Source of the DNA: Rostrohypoxylon terebratum
Lineage: Eukaryota > Ascomycota > Sordariomycetes > Xylariales > Hypoxylaceae
NCBI GenBank assembly: GCA_022497145.1
Contig: MU385864.1
Location: forward strand, 186,001 to 250,000
Direction: 5' to 3'
Length of the DNA: 64,000 nucleotides
Each line of letters starts with the position of its first letter. Positions within the stretch are counted from its first letter, which is position 1. The translations under genes and the position numbers were made by a program. This document shows, piece by piece, positions 1 to 11,909 of this stretch. The notes under the pieces were generated by a model that did not search any database, was not told where the DNA came from, and saw only the letters and a list, made by a program, of their open reading frames with translations.

Positions 1-496
1 AACATTGTAGTTGGCAGTGTCCAACTTCTTGAGTAGAGCGACGGAACCCCATCCGGTACCTTTGAAGAGAAATAATCAGGTCATGGAAAATAATACTAAT
101 TAGCGCCAAAATTAGGTACTCACCAAGGATCACCAAGGTCTTCTTATTAGGATTGGGGTTGTATTGCTCTTCAGGGTGACGGTCCAAATAGCCATCATAG
201 ATGACAGCACCAAGCCCGGCGATGAGGGATAAGTAGGTCAAGCGCCATGTCCATCTGAGAGTTCTGCGGATTTTGCCAGGCTTCTTCTTCGGAGCCGCAT
301 CAGCATAGGATCGCGTGAATTGGCGGGGGAGGACTGGAGCTCTTCCACGTGCTCTTGCGACAACGTTCGAGGTGGACGTTGGGTTTCGCGGGTATGACGT
401 CGTGCTAAAGTTGACGGCGGGCGCATGCGCATGCACAGACAATTGTCTGCTAGCCGGGCCTGTGAGCCGACCTAATGCCCTCGAGGACGACGCCAT
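1..496 (-). CDS. nde1: External alternative NADH dehydrogenase, N-terminal part (runs off the left edge)
   Basis: Single-polypeptide rotenone-insensitive NADH:ubiquinone oxidoreductase of the mitochondrial inner membrane; it oxidises NADH without pumping protons. The ATG is at 496. Exon 1 (496-124) encodes an Arg/Ser/Ala-rich mitochondrial presequence without acidic residues in its first part, then one hydrophobic segment around LTYLSLIAGLGAVIYDGYL. Intron 1 is 123-60 (GTGAGT...AAAG, phase 1). Exon 2 (59-1) opens with the FAD-binding Rossmann motif GTGWGSVALL that starts the NDH-2 catalytic domain; the codon split by the intron is the Gly of LVILG. The rest lies outside the window. A single membrane anchor just before the FAD domain is typical of external (NDE) enzymes; NDE versus NDI cannot be settled from this fragment. 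Confidence 0.9.
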   Translation of the reverse strand, partial: MASSSRALGRLTGPASRQLSVHAHAPAVNFSTTSYPRNPTSTSNVVARARGRAPVLPRQFTRSYADAAPKKKPGKIRRTLRWTWRLTYLSLIAGLGAVIYDGYLDRHPEEQYNPNPNKKTLVILGEYLILALISIIFHDLIISLQRYRMGFRRSTQEVGHCQLQC

Positions 497-2379
497 CGGA
501 AGGTAGCCAACGGCGAGGTTACCGTGAAGGCAAAAAGGATAAAAGACGAACGGCGTCGAACGGATGCTTTAGGGAGACACAAAAATATAATCGGGAAAAA
601 AAAAGGTTTCGTGGGGCGGGAGGTTATCTAAGACGATCAATAAAAATGCGAGATACATATGGTAAGGGTCAGCAAAGACTCATCGTCAATTGGAATGAAC
701 GTGAGGAATTTTTAGGTGGATCAAGACGAAATCCGTTTTCTTTTTTTTGTTAACTTTTCCACAAAAGGAAAAGAGCTTACCTCTATCGAAGTCCGCGTCC
801 GTGGATTAACAGGGATCTTCTAGTAGTTTACAGCTCCTGCAGTGTCCCGCCAAGGACCATGACGATTTCCTACAGGTTCGGGTTTCCTTTTTTATCCAAC
901 GAGGCTAGGCCAAATATGGACAAACTTGTCCTGAAGCTGATTAGTCATCTCGTAACCCCCACCATGAACAAACCCTATTTTGATCGGAGATAAGTTGAGG
1001 TATTTAAGTATTCATAATTTTAGACTTTCACCGGTTTAATTTTTGAATTGTTCGGTGTTCATAAGTCCGGACATCTTTAATCTTATCTTACTTCAAATAC
1101 TTCGTTCTTATTTTTCTTCGTACAATATCTTCACTACTTATAAGTATGGTTTGTTGGGTTGACGAGGCGCGGATCTCAATGCTCGGGATGTATCAGCAGC
1201 CCGACTCGGAAAGATAAGGGCCTCGGATATGATTCGGGCATCCGGAGACATCTCTTTTCGTCACACTGCTGAATCCGTTCCGCCGGACTTATCGAGTCAA
1301 AGGTTAGGTCCAGCGCTTACAAGGAACTGCAACGGTGCTGCTTAACTCTTTACGATTTATAGTAAGAAATAACAGATGAAACTCAAGTCATATCCCCATT
1401 ATCCCTTTCGCGGATGTGGTAACGGAGGTGGGATGGTTTGAATAGGGTAGGTAACCCCGGATTCCAGATTCCGAATAACGAATTAGCACAACTTCAAGAG
1501 TCTGTGTCAAATGTCTAGCTCAGCCAACAAGATTACGGATCATAGTATGCATTCAACATCTTTTAGCAGGCCGTCTACAGCGTTTCCACCCCTTACACCC
1601 CTTACGGTGCAAACCTCGCATGCCCGAAGACAGAATTATCTTAGAATCATAAGCCACTTCGAGTCTCAACAAGAGTAAAGAGGTTGAGGTTATGCGTCTC
1701 ATCTGTGTTATCGGATATAAATCAAATCCATGGGCTGTCGGATCTTCATCGCCTACATTACATATATGTTGAGGACTGTCAACCCGCAACTCAACATTGG
1801 CTTCTCACCAATATGTTCCCTCGCCATAACTGCAACATTATGCATGCCCGTTGAAATGGGCTATTGTTGGATCGAACAATAAGATAATTCTCTCTTAAAA
1901 CCTTCCTTTTACCAAGACAATATGTGTCTCACCCCGTGCATAGGTTGATCGGTGGGGGTAGAGGTTGACACCTAGTATAATATGTATCCCCCAACCACAC
2001 TTAAATGATTAGAAGAACAAGCGTCAATCTAGCTAAACGATATATTATCCAAGTAGCTCTGGCCAGTGAATTATGTAAGGCTCGTGGAATAGAGTTTCAA
2101 TGTGTTGTGTTACCGGAGTATTTCGTCCATAGCGCGGGGTTGGAATCGCTATAATGATTATAATGATTATAATGATTGGAGATAGAATCAATTGAGTTTC
2201 ATGGCATCCCCGCTTCAACACCCACTACTTTCATTGCTATTCAACTTTACAAGCTCCAGCACACTCTATAACAAGGTGTCAATCTAGAACAATACCTATA
2301 CATAAGCCCCTTCTAATTCGAGGTGTATCACACACATTAAACTAGATCCCGCTCCCGCTCCTAAGCGTCTCAGACGACC
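497..2379. other. Gene-free spacer, 1.9 kb
   Basis: Between the divergent NADH dehydrogenase and NIF3-like genes. Only short, low-information ORFs in both strands. It contains a perfect triple 9-mer repeat (see 2151-2177). Promoters of both flanking genes must lie here, but no specific site is recognisable. Confidence 0.6.
2151..2177. repeat. Tandem 9-mer, three perfect copies
   Basis: Three uninterrupted copies of ATAATGATT. A short AT-rich microsatellite 0.2 kb upstream of the NIF3-like start codon; no function is implied. Confidence 0.85.
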
Positions 2380-2991
2380 ATGGCTTCCGCGGCAGCCAAA
2401 TCCTTCACATTGATCTTCTACGCGCCGCCGTCCGCGGTCCAAGCCGTTCGTAGCATTTCATTCCTTCTTCCTCCCCCCCTTTAATCTTTTGACACCCCTT
2501 CTCTAACCACCTAATACCCCACAGTGCAAAGCAGCCATCTTCGCCGCCGGCGCAGGCCGCTACCCGGGTCCGGGCAATTACACGGAGTGCTGCTGGTCGA
2601 CCTCCGGCACAGGCCAATTCCGACCCGGCGACGCGGCAAACCCGCACATCGGAAAGGTGGGGGCACTAGAAGAAACCCCCGAAGTGCGCGTCGAGACCCT
2701 GTGCGTGGGCGAAGACGTAGTCAAGGGGGCTGTCGCCGCGTTGAAGCGGTATGTTACCTTTCTCTCTTCCTCACTGTGATCAATCATTATTTATCCCCCT
2801 CTTCCCCTTTCCCCTATTTTCCCATGAGGAATGTAAACCTACCTTCCTGATTTCTTCTCATCCTCAATTCTACCCGTTTCCCCTGACAGAGTAAGTGGCT
2901 AGTCCCTCCTAACTAACGGATACGAACCCATTTCAGAGCTCATCCGTACGAAGAGCCCGCGTACCACGTCATCAAGCTAGAGAACTATTAG
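2380..2991 (+). CDS. NIF3-like / YbgI-YqfO C-terminal-type small protein (114 aa)
   Basis: Small stand-alone version of the dimeric alpha/beta barrel domain annotated in fungi as NGG1p-interacting factor 3 (NIF3). Exons 2380-2445, 2525-2748 and 2937-2991. The family signature is clear: GAGRYPGPGNYTECCWST, then FRPGDAANPHIGKVG, E-VRVETLC and the closing AHPYEEPAYHVIKLENY. Spliced length is 345 nt. Intron 1 needs a weak GTTCGT donor in phase 0, giving AVQA-CKAAIF, the expected family sequence; the alternative pair (donor GTAGCA at 2450, acceptor AAAG) also keeps frame but replaces CKA by VP. Intron 2 (2749-2936) is 188 bp and contains an internal GACAG acceptor-like site followed at once by GTAAGT. 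Molecular role unknown; metal binding is known for full-length NIF3 proteins, not shown for this short form. Confidence 0.85.
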
Positions 2992-3436
2992 GACGGAGAG
3001 AAACACTTCTTGAAACATGACGTTAGGAAGCTCAAGAATAGTTTCATCGACCATAATTTAATCTCAAGCAAGACCATGTAAAGAACATGATCCACGTCGA
3101 TCAATGAGTTTTCATGTCTTAAGGTGGTGCAGTATCCGAACCAACACCACGTCGTCACTTCGGAGCTCACACCATACCTAGGATCTAGGACCTAGGTAAC
3201 ACAACTACTAATCTTCAAATCACTCGACTCACTCATTATCGCACTGTTTCAATAATCTTATTGCTCTTTTTTTTTCTTTCCCTTTCTACACTACGCCGCG
3301 CCTCTTAGGCCACAACCTTGGAATATCGTAGTAATCGTTCGCGTCTGGCACGCCCACGTGGCCCGACTATATATAGACATGGTACATGCAAAAGCACGAA
3401 CAAAAGTTCAAGTCCCCAACCGAGCCAGCCGAAAAA
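2992..3436. other. Convergent 3' spacer between the NIF3-like gene and DRS2
   Basis: No gene is visible. It contains a cluster of CCTAGG/CTAGGA motifs at about 3177-3199 (see the dispersed palindrome finding) and a T-rich tract near 3266-3283. Confidence 0.5.
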
Positions 3437-6400
3437 CTACCTTGCGCCCATCGTCGACGCCGGCATCTCGCCGTACCTTCCCCTGTGCCTCGTCGTATCG
3501 TACGCGTTAATCACGCGCGTTTGACTCTCGTCTGCTTGCGAGAAAGCATATCCGCGCTGCTTTCTCATACGCTGCACCTGGCGCACTTTCCTGATCGCCT
3601 TCTGGAATTGTTCCATCCTGTGCATCTTGTTAGCCATTCCAAACTCCGTGTATCGAAGAAATGGGTTTGATTGAGAACTTACCTAGGACGGTAGTCCTGT
3701 ATGTTATATTTCTGTATCTCTTGGATGTGATGATACGTTTGCGGGTAATACATCCTCTTAGCATACTTCCAGGCGAAATCCCGCATGAGGCAAAGCATGG
3801 GTAGAGTAACTGTCTGGAGCCAGAAGACGGGATTTGAAAACAAAACTGGTACCAGCCCATGGTATTCCTTGGAAAACCCGATCATGGGGGCGACGATACC
3901 GTAGACGACAATGAATATGTACCAAATCAACATACTTCCAGGGATAGCCATGACGTGGTACTTGGTCCAGTTGTTTGTTACTAAAGCAGCCTTTCCGAGA
4001 ACTGTCGCAAGCGTAGAAGCATACAAGGCCGTACCCCAGACCCAGTGGCCTGCCATTGTACCATCGCCCAAGATCAGGTCTCCGTACCAAATAAGTTCGG
4101 AGAATGCATAGAGAACGATAGAATGGTAAACGGCACTTGCGATCCACGCGGAAAATGTGCTGATCTTGAAAAACTGGTTTTGTTGTCCTAGAGTGTATAA
4201 TTGCGGATAACGATCGAGGAGTCGGGCGGAGATGAACTGATCCAGAATACCCATGACAAGCGGGGGTAACACAGTGTAGAAGACGTTGTAGAAGGACAAT
4301 GTCCAGGATTCATAGATAATAGCACCTGAGAAGACATTTTGGAATGTGTACTATTGGTATGTTAGTTTGAGCAGGATTTCCAGGGATTGTGATATATAAA
4401 TGATGTTAAATTTGAGAGACAGTTGACTTACCCAGAATTGTGTCATGTAGAGAGTAATGTTCTTGTAGAAGGAGAAGAGTATGGTTTTGCTGATACGTTG
4501 GTAACTCCAAGCACCGTGGACGAGGGTGAGTTTGCGGAGGAATCGGAATTGAGCAATCGAAATATCAGCTGATCGTGCAGCCTGAAGACCTTCAACACCC
4601 GAAATTCCAACTCCGATGTGGGCAGCCTGGATCATAGACACGTCGTTCGCTCCGTCGCCAATAGCGAGGAGGATCTCCGGCGAAAATTTCTTGACCATCT
4701 TCACAACTAGAGCCTTTTGTAACGGCGAGACACGGCAACATATGACTGCTTTGCACATCACGGCAAGGTCGTAGAAAATCTTCTCCATCTCTGCTTCCAA
4801 GGCAAAAGTTAAAGATTTGCCATCGATGACAAGTGCCAGAGTATCCATTTCGACCGAACCGTCTGCATTATTTCGAATGGCATCTAACTTCTTCTGGATG
4901 TTGTCGCGGGTCGCAATGGAATCCTCTTCGTTGACGATGAGAAGCATCATATCCTCGCTCAGTAGCTTGGAACTCATACCGATATTGATAGCTGTCTCTT
5001 GGCGATCTCCAGTCAGAACCCACACTTTAATATTCGCTTGCTGTAATGTGTGAATAGTTTCGGGCACGCCATCTTGGAGACGATCCTCAATCGCGGTTGC
5101 ACCTAGTAGATAGAAGTCGTGCTCGATGATCTCAGCAGCTTTATCCAGCTCATCAGCTCGAGTACCACCAATAGTAGTCTGAGCCCTCTCGAAGATACTG
5201 TGCCACTCCTGGAACTCTTGTTCGGGTATCTCTCGTACTGCTAAACAGAGAGTACGGAGACCCTCGGACGCATACTCTTCGAGGTGTACTAGAGTACCCT
5301 CGACGTGGGGATTGTCCTCATTCAAGCGTTCTAGAATGACGGTGTCTGCACCTTTGCAGTAGAGTCGGATCTTCCCGTCGGGGCATCGATAAATGGTAGA
5401 CATTCTCTTTCTCGTAGAATTGAATTCGCAGACAGCTAGAAGCTCATATTCGTATTCTTTTTCCCCGACCTCGATGATTACGGATCGTGGTTTGCGAGCA
5501 ACGAACTTATAGCCTAACATCGAAGCACCCTGAACCAAGGCACCTTCGTCGGGTGAGGCAGCCTGATACTTAATGTTGCCACTCTTCTCGTCCCGCTCCG
5601 GAATAACGGTATGGCAGGTCGATAAGAGAGCCAAGAAATGATGCATGGCCTCAGCACTCTCGTGTGATTTCAGGTTTTCACGCAGTCGCTTGAAATCGTG
5701 GATTCCAACTTCCACACCGTCTTGCACCGTAGCCCTTCGATCCTCCGGCACCTCGTCGGCGTATTGAATTCCGCTAATCGTGCATTGTTTGAACTCCATC
5801 ATGTTACATGTGAGAGTTCCCGTTTTGTCTGAAAAGACGTAGCCGACCATGCCCAGCTCTTCGACCAAACTCGAGGTTCGGCAGTTTGCCGGTGTATCTG
5901 TCTTGTCATAGTAAATATCGAGGTCGTCGTTGATCAGAATGCCATGCCAGTATTTGACCATCTCGACAGTCACAAATAGCGAGATGGGAACTAGGGAAGA
6001 AAACAAAACCCAATAGGTGACTAGATCTTTGAAGATCGCCTTCACGACGTCGCCAGCGTTATTGAGGGAGTCCAGCTCCAAGTACGAAATCGAATCGGAT
6101 CGTAGGGATCGGAAGACCAGCTCTCCCACGGTAGACACGATACTGAGGATAAGTAACATGCCAACCAGCGCAAGAACTAGCATATTGAGCTGCCGCTCGA
6201 CCTTAGTACGCTTGATCGGAGCCGCCGTAGCGTTGCGCATAAGTTTTGTCTCATGTCCAGTAAACACCACAATACCATAAATCCAAGGGGTATTCCTGAG
6301 GGTCGCGCCTCGTAACAACAGCTGTTCCGGGTTGAGGGGTAACTCTTTTTCTCCGCCGCCGGCTTGCATAGTCAAAGTAGCTTCGTACGTATATAGGTTA

Positions 6401-7587
6401 CTATTCGGTTGCTCGGAACGGACCCTACCCCCTAATCTGCTCAACTCCGCCGGGCTAACCATAGTAGAAGTCTCTGGTAGTGCCTGCTTGATCTTTAGAT
6501 TAGTTTCGCCATCCAGATTTGCCGTTTCGATATAACACAATCCTTCTGGTTCGGAGCTAGCAAGCAAGACAATGTCGGCAGGGAAAGGTTCTTCCGATTC
6601 TACCCGCACGATATCTCCTACGCTCACATTGATCCATTTCGCCTCTTCAAATGTTGATCCTCGCAAAACCCTGGCTTTCGAGTTGTTGAGGGCGCTATCG
6701 GCTTGTTTTCTCCTGTAATCCTCGACCAACTCCTTGCCTGCAGATACCAACAAAACGACAACGAGAGGGCCAATGGTCGTATATTGATTCGTCGGAGACA
6801 AGTTTGGAATTTGTTGCAAGGCAGCCGTGAATAAGAAGAAAACGTTGGCGAACTTGGAGAATTGTTCGATCAGGAATTTAGGCAGGAACGTAGCGATGTT
6901 ATATTTGGCGGTAGAAACGTGATTGTCGACGTATTTGTTCGCTGCATTGGCGGGAGGGTTGTTCAAGTGGATGATACGAGGGCCTAGGGTTGACGGGTCC
7001 GGTTTACCTCCACCGAAGCCAAACCTGAAGTTCTTCAACTCGAATTTCTTATTCTGCTTCTGAGGCTCGGTGCCTAAGTCATTCCTGCCATGACCTGCTT
7101 CTGTCAAAGGTAGGTCCATCTCCGAATAGCCCTTTTGTCCTATGCCTAACATTTTCTTAGCCCTCCCATAAAAGCCCAAACCCAGTTTATTATTGCGGTT
7201 CCGCGCATCAACACGACTTTCTAGGTCGGCTGCGTTCATCGCTCCTCCATGTTGGTAATATGACTGACCATCATCAGGATAATCATCAAAGTCGTCGGCG
7301 TATCTCTGGTAATTGTGCAGATCGGATGTTTGGCTGTACTGTCTGTCGTTATCGACTAGGTATGGTGGTCGAGGTCCCGAAACGCCGGCGCCGGGTGCTG
7401 GGTTTTTTACAGATGGGTGAGTGATCTGGCTACCGCCGACAAAATCATCGTAAGAAACAGACGGTCGAGATGAATGGTCATCATGGATAGGTCGCCTTTG
7501 CTCTCCATAAGGAGGGCTATCGTCGAGGTCGAGTAATAGGTCATTTCCGGAACTAGAGTTGCCTCCAGGAGGCGCCCTTCCAGCCAT
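3437..7587 (-). CDS. drs2: P4-type phospholipid flippase (Drs2 type, 1334 aa)
   Basis: Type IV P-type ATPase that moves phosphatidylserine/phosphatidylethanolamine to the cytosolic leaflet of trans-Golgi and endosomal membranes, usually with a Cdc50 partner. Three exons: 7587-4432, 4350-3683, 3617-3437 (introns 81 and 65 bp, GTAAGT donors), total 4005 nt. In order: a disordered, Gly/Ser/Tyr-rich cytosolic N-terminus (about 1-200); the P4 start of the membrane domain; the actuator motif LDGETNLKI; the phosphorylation motif FSDKTGTLT with Asp587; the ATP-binding domain; the hinge motif GDGANDVSMIQAA near residue 975; and ten predicted membrane helices. Exon 3 encodes the Drs2-specific C-tail ending RMRKQRGYAFSQADE and QTRVINAYDTT-RGRYGEM, which in yeast Drs2 carries the autoinhibitory and PI4P-responsive segment. 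That tail separates it from Dnf-type paralogues. Length matches the family (about 1350 aa). Confidence 0.96.
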
Positions 7588-8047
7588 GTCGCGAAGGAAT
7601 GGATGTTACCAAGGGATCGAAATTGGAGGCATACGGGACGTGATGGATACCCAATATTTCAAAACTCGACCCTAGTGTATGGCTTTCATTTAGTAGCGAT
7701 TAATCTAAATCCGATACAAAGTCCCCATATGCGGTCGGTTTCGTTATTGGTTCTGGTAGTAGGATAACGGTGTTCGGAATCGAAGTGATACTATGGATAC
7801 TACGCGGGATAGATAGGAGTGTGGAATACGAGATGGTTCGGTTCGTATATGGCGAGAATTGAAAGCATGCAATTTCCTGACAAGGCCGACAGAATCCGGG
7901 CAGCGATGGAAGAGAAGAAAAGAAGAGGTCACAATTATGACGATCAGGGAGTGATAATAATCGGAAAAGTTGTCATGTGGACGATGAGGCAGTGAGAAAG
8001 GGTCTGGAGAGAGTGGTAAAATTCTAGTACCGGTTCAGCGTTCAGCG

Positions 8048-8090
8048 GTGGTATGTGGTATGTGGTGCGTGGTACGTGGTAGGTGGTATG
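8048..8090 (+). repeat. Degenerate GTGGTATGT-type repeat
   Basis: About five imperfect tandem units (GTGGTATGT, GGTATGTGGT, GCGTGGTACGTGG and variants) 0.46 kb upstream of the DRS2 start codon. It could be a simple expansion or a protein-binding array; the sequence alone does not decide. Confidence 0.6.
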
Positions 8091-9177
8091 TACGGTAGAG
8101 GGTAGAGGTCGAAACGCAAGACATGCAAAAAGGGTAGCATCCACGGCATCCATAGACCAAGCCAAGACCCGGCCTAAGCAATATCCTTAGCAAGTATGAA
8201 GTACGTCGTACTACCTAGTATTAGCATCAAGTACCTACTAGAGGCTAGCATCAAGTAGCATAATAAAGTGGGTCATTGCCTCCTGTGTTCGTGTATGACT
8301 GTCTTTTTCTCTTGCACAGCCTTCCGTCAGGAGCAACTGGAGCAATCAGGAATCCAGTTATTAACCAGTAGTTTCCTCCCGTGGGGTGTGGGCAGTGTGG
8401 GTAACTCAAGCCAAGCTAACCAAGCTAACCTATTATTGATTTGACTTTCTGTTGGCAGCGGCTTTGATAGGCTAACGAGATTACAGGTGTGGCTGATGAG
8501 GCGAGCACAATGTTGGACCTTTCCGAAAAACCCGTGAGGTACAATATCTAACGTGTGCGTTCACATGTGTGCACAGGTACCTTGACAAATTGACGTACCT
8601 AAATACTAACTGACGTAGGTAGTAATTATCTGAAGATATCGATTTCACTAGTTAATTCCTAGGCAATTAAAGATCGTCATCTCTTTGGTAAAAGATCTTA
8701 CGCCTCTTACTTCATCTTTCATGCGAAACATCCGGGCAATTGCCGAATTGCGGGTTGAAGCGTTTTATACCTTAAATCATCTGAAGTATAATATATTTTG
8801 TGCGCTTATGTGCGCTGTGAGAAGAATAGCGCACATACCTATGGATACTCGTCCTTGGATGCCCTCAAATTTCAGCGCGGCGCATGTGAAGAAATAAAAT
8901 TTACCAAATAAACATCCACTACGTATCTAGCAATTAGCACTAATTCAGCTTAGCAAGGATAGGTGCATACGTGGAAAAGTCTTGGGTCGTTCTATCAATC
9001 TTATTTTAGGCGAACAACCATAATTCAGGGGCTGAGGGGGTTACTACCCGATATTCATCGTGGCGTTGTCGGCCATTAGTCGGGACCGTTCATGTAGTTT
9101 CCTCGTCCGATGGTGCACAAGAATTTCAATGTTCGTTTTAAGTTTAGTAGATTCTTCATCTCTACTAAAGTTTAAGG

Positions 9178-9197
9178 TATCTATCTATCTATCTATC
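9178..9197. repeat. TATC microsatellite, five copies
   Basis: Five perfect TATC tetramers immediately followed by TAG. A simple repeat in the spacer between DRS2 and the epoxide hydrolase. Confidence 0.9.
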
Positions 9198-9541
9198 TAG
9201 AGCTAGCAGTTAAGGTCATACCTAATCTCAACCTCTTCGTGATAACTCGGCTAGGTAGTCTCTTGTTTACTTAGCTTATACAATGTTTCAATTGGTATAG
9301 ACATATTCGGTTCTACTAACTCTCTACGCCACTCTCGATGCTACCTATACATGTCTCTAATTGCCTATGAACAGCGGCGGGCGGTAAGCATTAAGACAAA
9401 GTGGGCTACGCATTGCGCGTCGTGAAGAATCAGCCACCCCAATACGAATATTGAGCATTTGCACACCTGCCACTCAGTATAGTATGGATTCACTACATAC
9501 TCCAGCGCCTATTGTTGGACTATGAAAGCTGAACTCCAACT

Positions 9542-10767
9542 TTACAATGCCGCCTTGAGATCGTCTCCAAGAACACTCTTGACAAAGTCTCCAATGTGCC
9601 TGTTGGTCTCTGCGGGATTTTCAACCATGACCCAGTGATTAACACCGTCAACAACTTCCTTCTTAAGGCCAGCAGCGAAAAGCTTCTCCTGACCCTCCGC
9701 CAGACGAGGGGGTAGCGCAGCATCCTTCTCCGCCATGATCAACATGGCCGGCACCTGCACCCTGGGATCCGGGTTCTTCGCAAGCTCTGCGTCATCCTCG
9801 CCATTGAGGGGGCGGGTTCGGTACCAGTTGCACGGACCACGGAAGCCGTTGCGCGAATGCTCCTGGACGTAGAAGTCGATCACATCTTTGCTAACGGTCG
9901 TAGCAGGGCCGATCTTCGGCAGGTTCTCCTCGATGACGCCGACGTCGACTCTCATAGCGTGGCCCCCCTCCGGCGTTAAACCACCGAGTAATCCGTTCAT
10001 CAAGCTCCGGATATTGTCGGGCGTTTTGTTCAGGATAGTCTCCGCTTCCCCGCTCGCGAACTGTAGCTGGTATTTGAAGTTGGGCATTCTCGCCACCACC
10101 TGCTCCAGCGAAGGCTTAGCCGGGTTCGGAGGCATGTAAGGCACGCATATACTAAAGATCGCTCGGATCAACTCGGGGTAGTATGCGTACATGCGCCTAC
10201 GTGGGGATGGCGTCAGCACATGATCAATATAACGATTGCCTTCTCTGACAACGATGCTGGTGGGTCGCGCATGCGGGGGTTGCGCGCTGCGAATCAAACC
10301 GCCGACGGCAGCCTGCTTAGAAGAGTTTCAAGGGGTAAATAGAAACTTACCATACGAAAAACCCGCCCCAGTCGTGGCCGCCTAGGATAATAGGTTGGTC
10401 AGTAACTTCCTTGACGATAGCTGCAATATGAGCAGTCATCTTCTTCATCGTATATTCCTCAAAGTTATGAGGAGAGGAAGTCTTTCCGTATCCGAGCATA
10501 TCCGGGACAATGACTTGCAGGCCCAGGGACATGAGATAGGGGACCTGGTATCGCCATCCAAAACCAAGATCAGGCCTACAAATGGATATGTAAGTGAATT
10601 AAGAAATCCATCGTGCCTAGGGAGACTTACCAGCCATGAGCAAGAAGAACAGTGGCCACCGGTGTGCCCTGCGGCTTAGCTAGGACATAATAGTATTTGA
10701 TGTCTCCAAAAGATTTGTACTTGTGTTCGACCCGAGGGTCATTAGGGACCAAGGCGTCCAAAGACAT
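9542..10767 (-). CDS. Soluble epoxide hydrolase, alpha/beta-hydrolase fold (338 aa)
   Basis: Hydrolyses epoxides to vicinal diols through an Asp-ester intermediate; probably cytosolic or peroxisomal, acting in detoxification or lipid epoxide turnover. Exons 10767-10631, 10575-10351, 10196-9542; total 1017 nt. Seen: oxyanion-hole motif HGWPD (about 44-48), the nucleophile elbow GGHDWGG with Asp114 (Asp rather than Ser marks an epoxide hydrolase or haloalkane dehalogenase, not an esterase), the cap region with MYAYYPELIRAIFSICVPYMP, the acid-strand LIMAEKDAALPP, and the catalytic His in GVNHWVMVENP. The end of exon 2 (FFVW) joins exon 3 (RMYAYYPEL) in phase 2, which makes the intervening 154 bp an intron; the long ORF across it is chance. 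No signal peptide. Substrate cannot be predicted. Confidence 0.88.
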
Positions 10768-11909
10768 ATTGTTCTATAATCGCAAGCAACTATGAACAAA
10801 GCGGATGATAGCTACGGAGGTGTGAGAGAGAAGCCGGGTCTAATGGGAGCTACTTATTAATATTTATATGCCTTCGAGACCGGACCGTCGACACGCCGGT
10901 TCGTCCGACTTAATGCGTCTAACCCTTCGGGCGCCTTCTAAAACGGGAACTAGGTTGCGGAGACTAGTCTATCTTGGGTTTTAGAAAATGTTACCCATAC
11001 GACTCAAGGCTAACCCGCAGAACCCGCAGAGCTACCCTACTCGCATATACTAGATTAACTATTATCAGCACAATTCTTTCTAATAAAAGAGTCATAGATG
11101 ACTACATTGATTGGAAAGGACTGCTGAATAATCAATGTGGCAGGCGATATGTGCATGTAAGAAGCGTTGCTAGCCGGTCAATCGGTGTCAATTTCATCGC
11201 GATAGAATAGATCAGAGAGATGTCTAGGCTTAGAGCGGAGAAGAAGGTTATCCCGGTCAGGGATAGCATTGTAGCTCCATCCACATACCTCATCATACCA
11301 ACTTCTGCAAGGGATGATGCCGAGGCTTGCGGAGGTTTGACTCATCGTATTATTTCTTGGGGATCATGCGTGGTTATGGGTGTTTGTGTCGCGATTGTAT
11401 GTAATATGTGGAATATGTGGGTTGAGCTTTGTACTATTTAGCGTGGAGATTTTAACCTAGTGGTTATATCTAGGCGATTGATTGCCCCGACGGAGAAGAG
11501 TGTTGGGAGGTGGAAAGGGGTTGGTGATCCAATAATTGATAACTGCGCCGGTGATAAAAGGGGACAATCGTTATGTATAACAGAGGCACATTTTTGGTCT
11601 CCATGGATGATCACTTGAGAATTCATCAGGTACACCAACAATTCGAAACTGACTCGGAATATGTTGGAGACTGCGTATCTCTAACGAGCTCGTTAGAAAT
11701 ATAAACTCAAGCCGTGAGTATTGTTAAATACATCGTGTAAACTCGCTATGTTAACCTTGGTTTGTCTCGAAATCTCGAAACTCTCATCGAAAAACTCCCG
11801 CAGCCCATAGATCCATATCACGCAAAAGCGCCTATACCTGCCGTCCACCGCCTAAATATTCCGAGTACACAATAGTAAATAGAGAAAATCGGAGGAAGAC
11901 ATCCGGAAA
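10768..11909. other. Gene-free spacer, 1.1 kb
   Basis: Upstream of the epoxide hydrolase and downstream of the pinin-domain gene. Short ORFs only, none with a recognisable domain. A GC-richer stretch near 10870-10960 carries inverted CGAC/GTCG words but no clear element. Confidence 0.5.

Larger units (their letters stand above)
7588..9541. other. Gene-free spacer upstream of DRS2, 1.95 kb
   Basis: No credible coding sequence. It holds the DRS2 promoter/5' leader, a GTGGTATGT-rich degenerate repeat (8048-8090) and a TATC microsatellite (9178-9197). Confidence 0.55.

Noticed and set aside
8685..8897. A 70-codon plus-strand ORF in the DRS2 upstream spacer
   Set aside because: No domain or context; ordinary chance ORF in AT-rich DNA.
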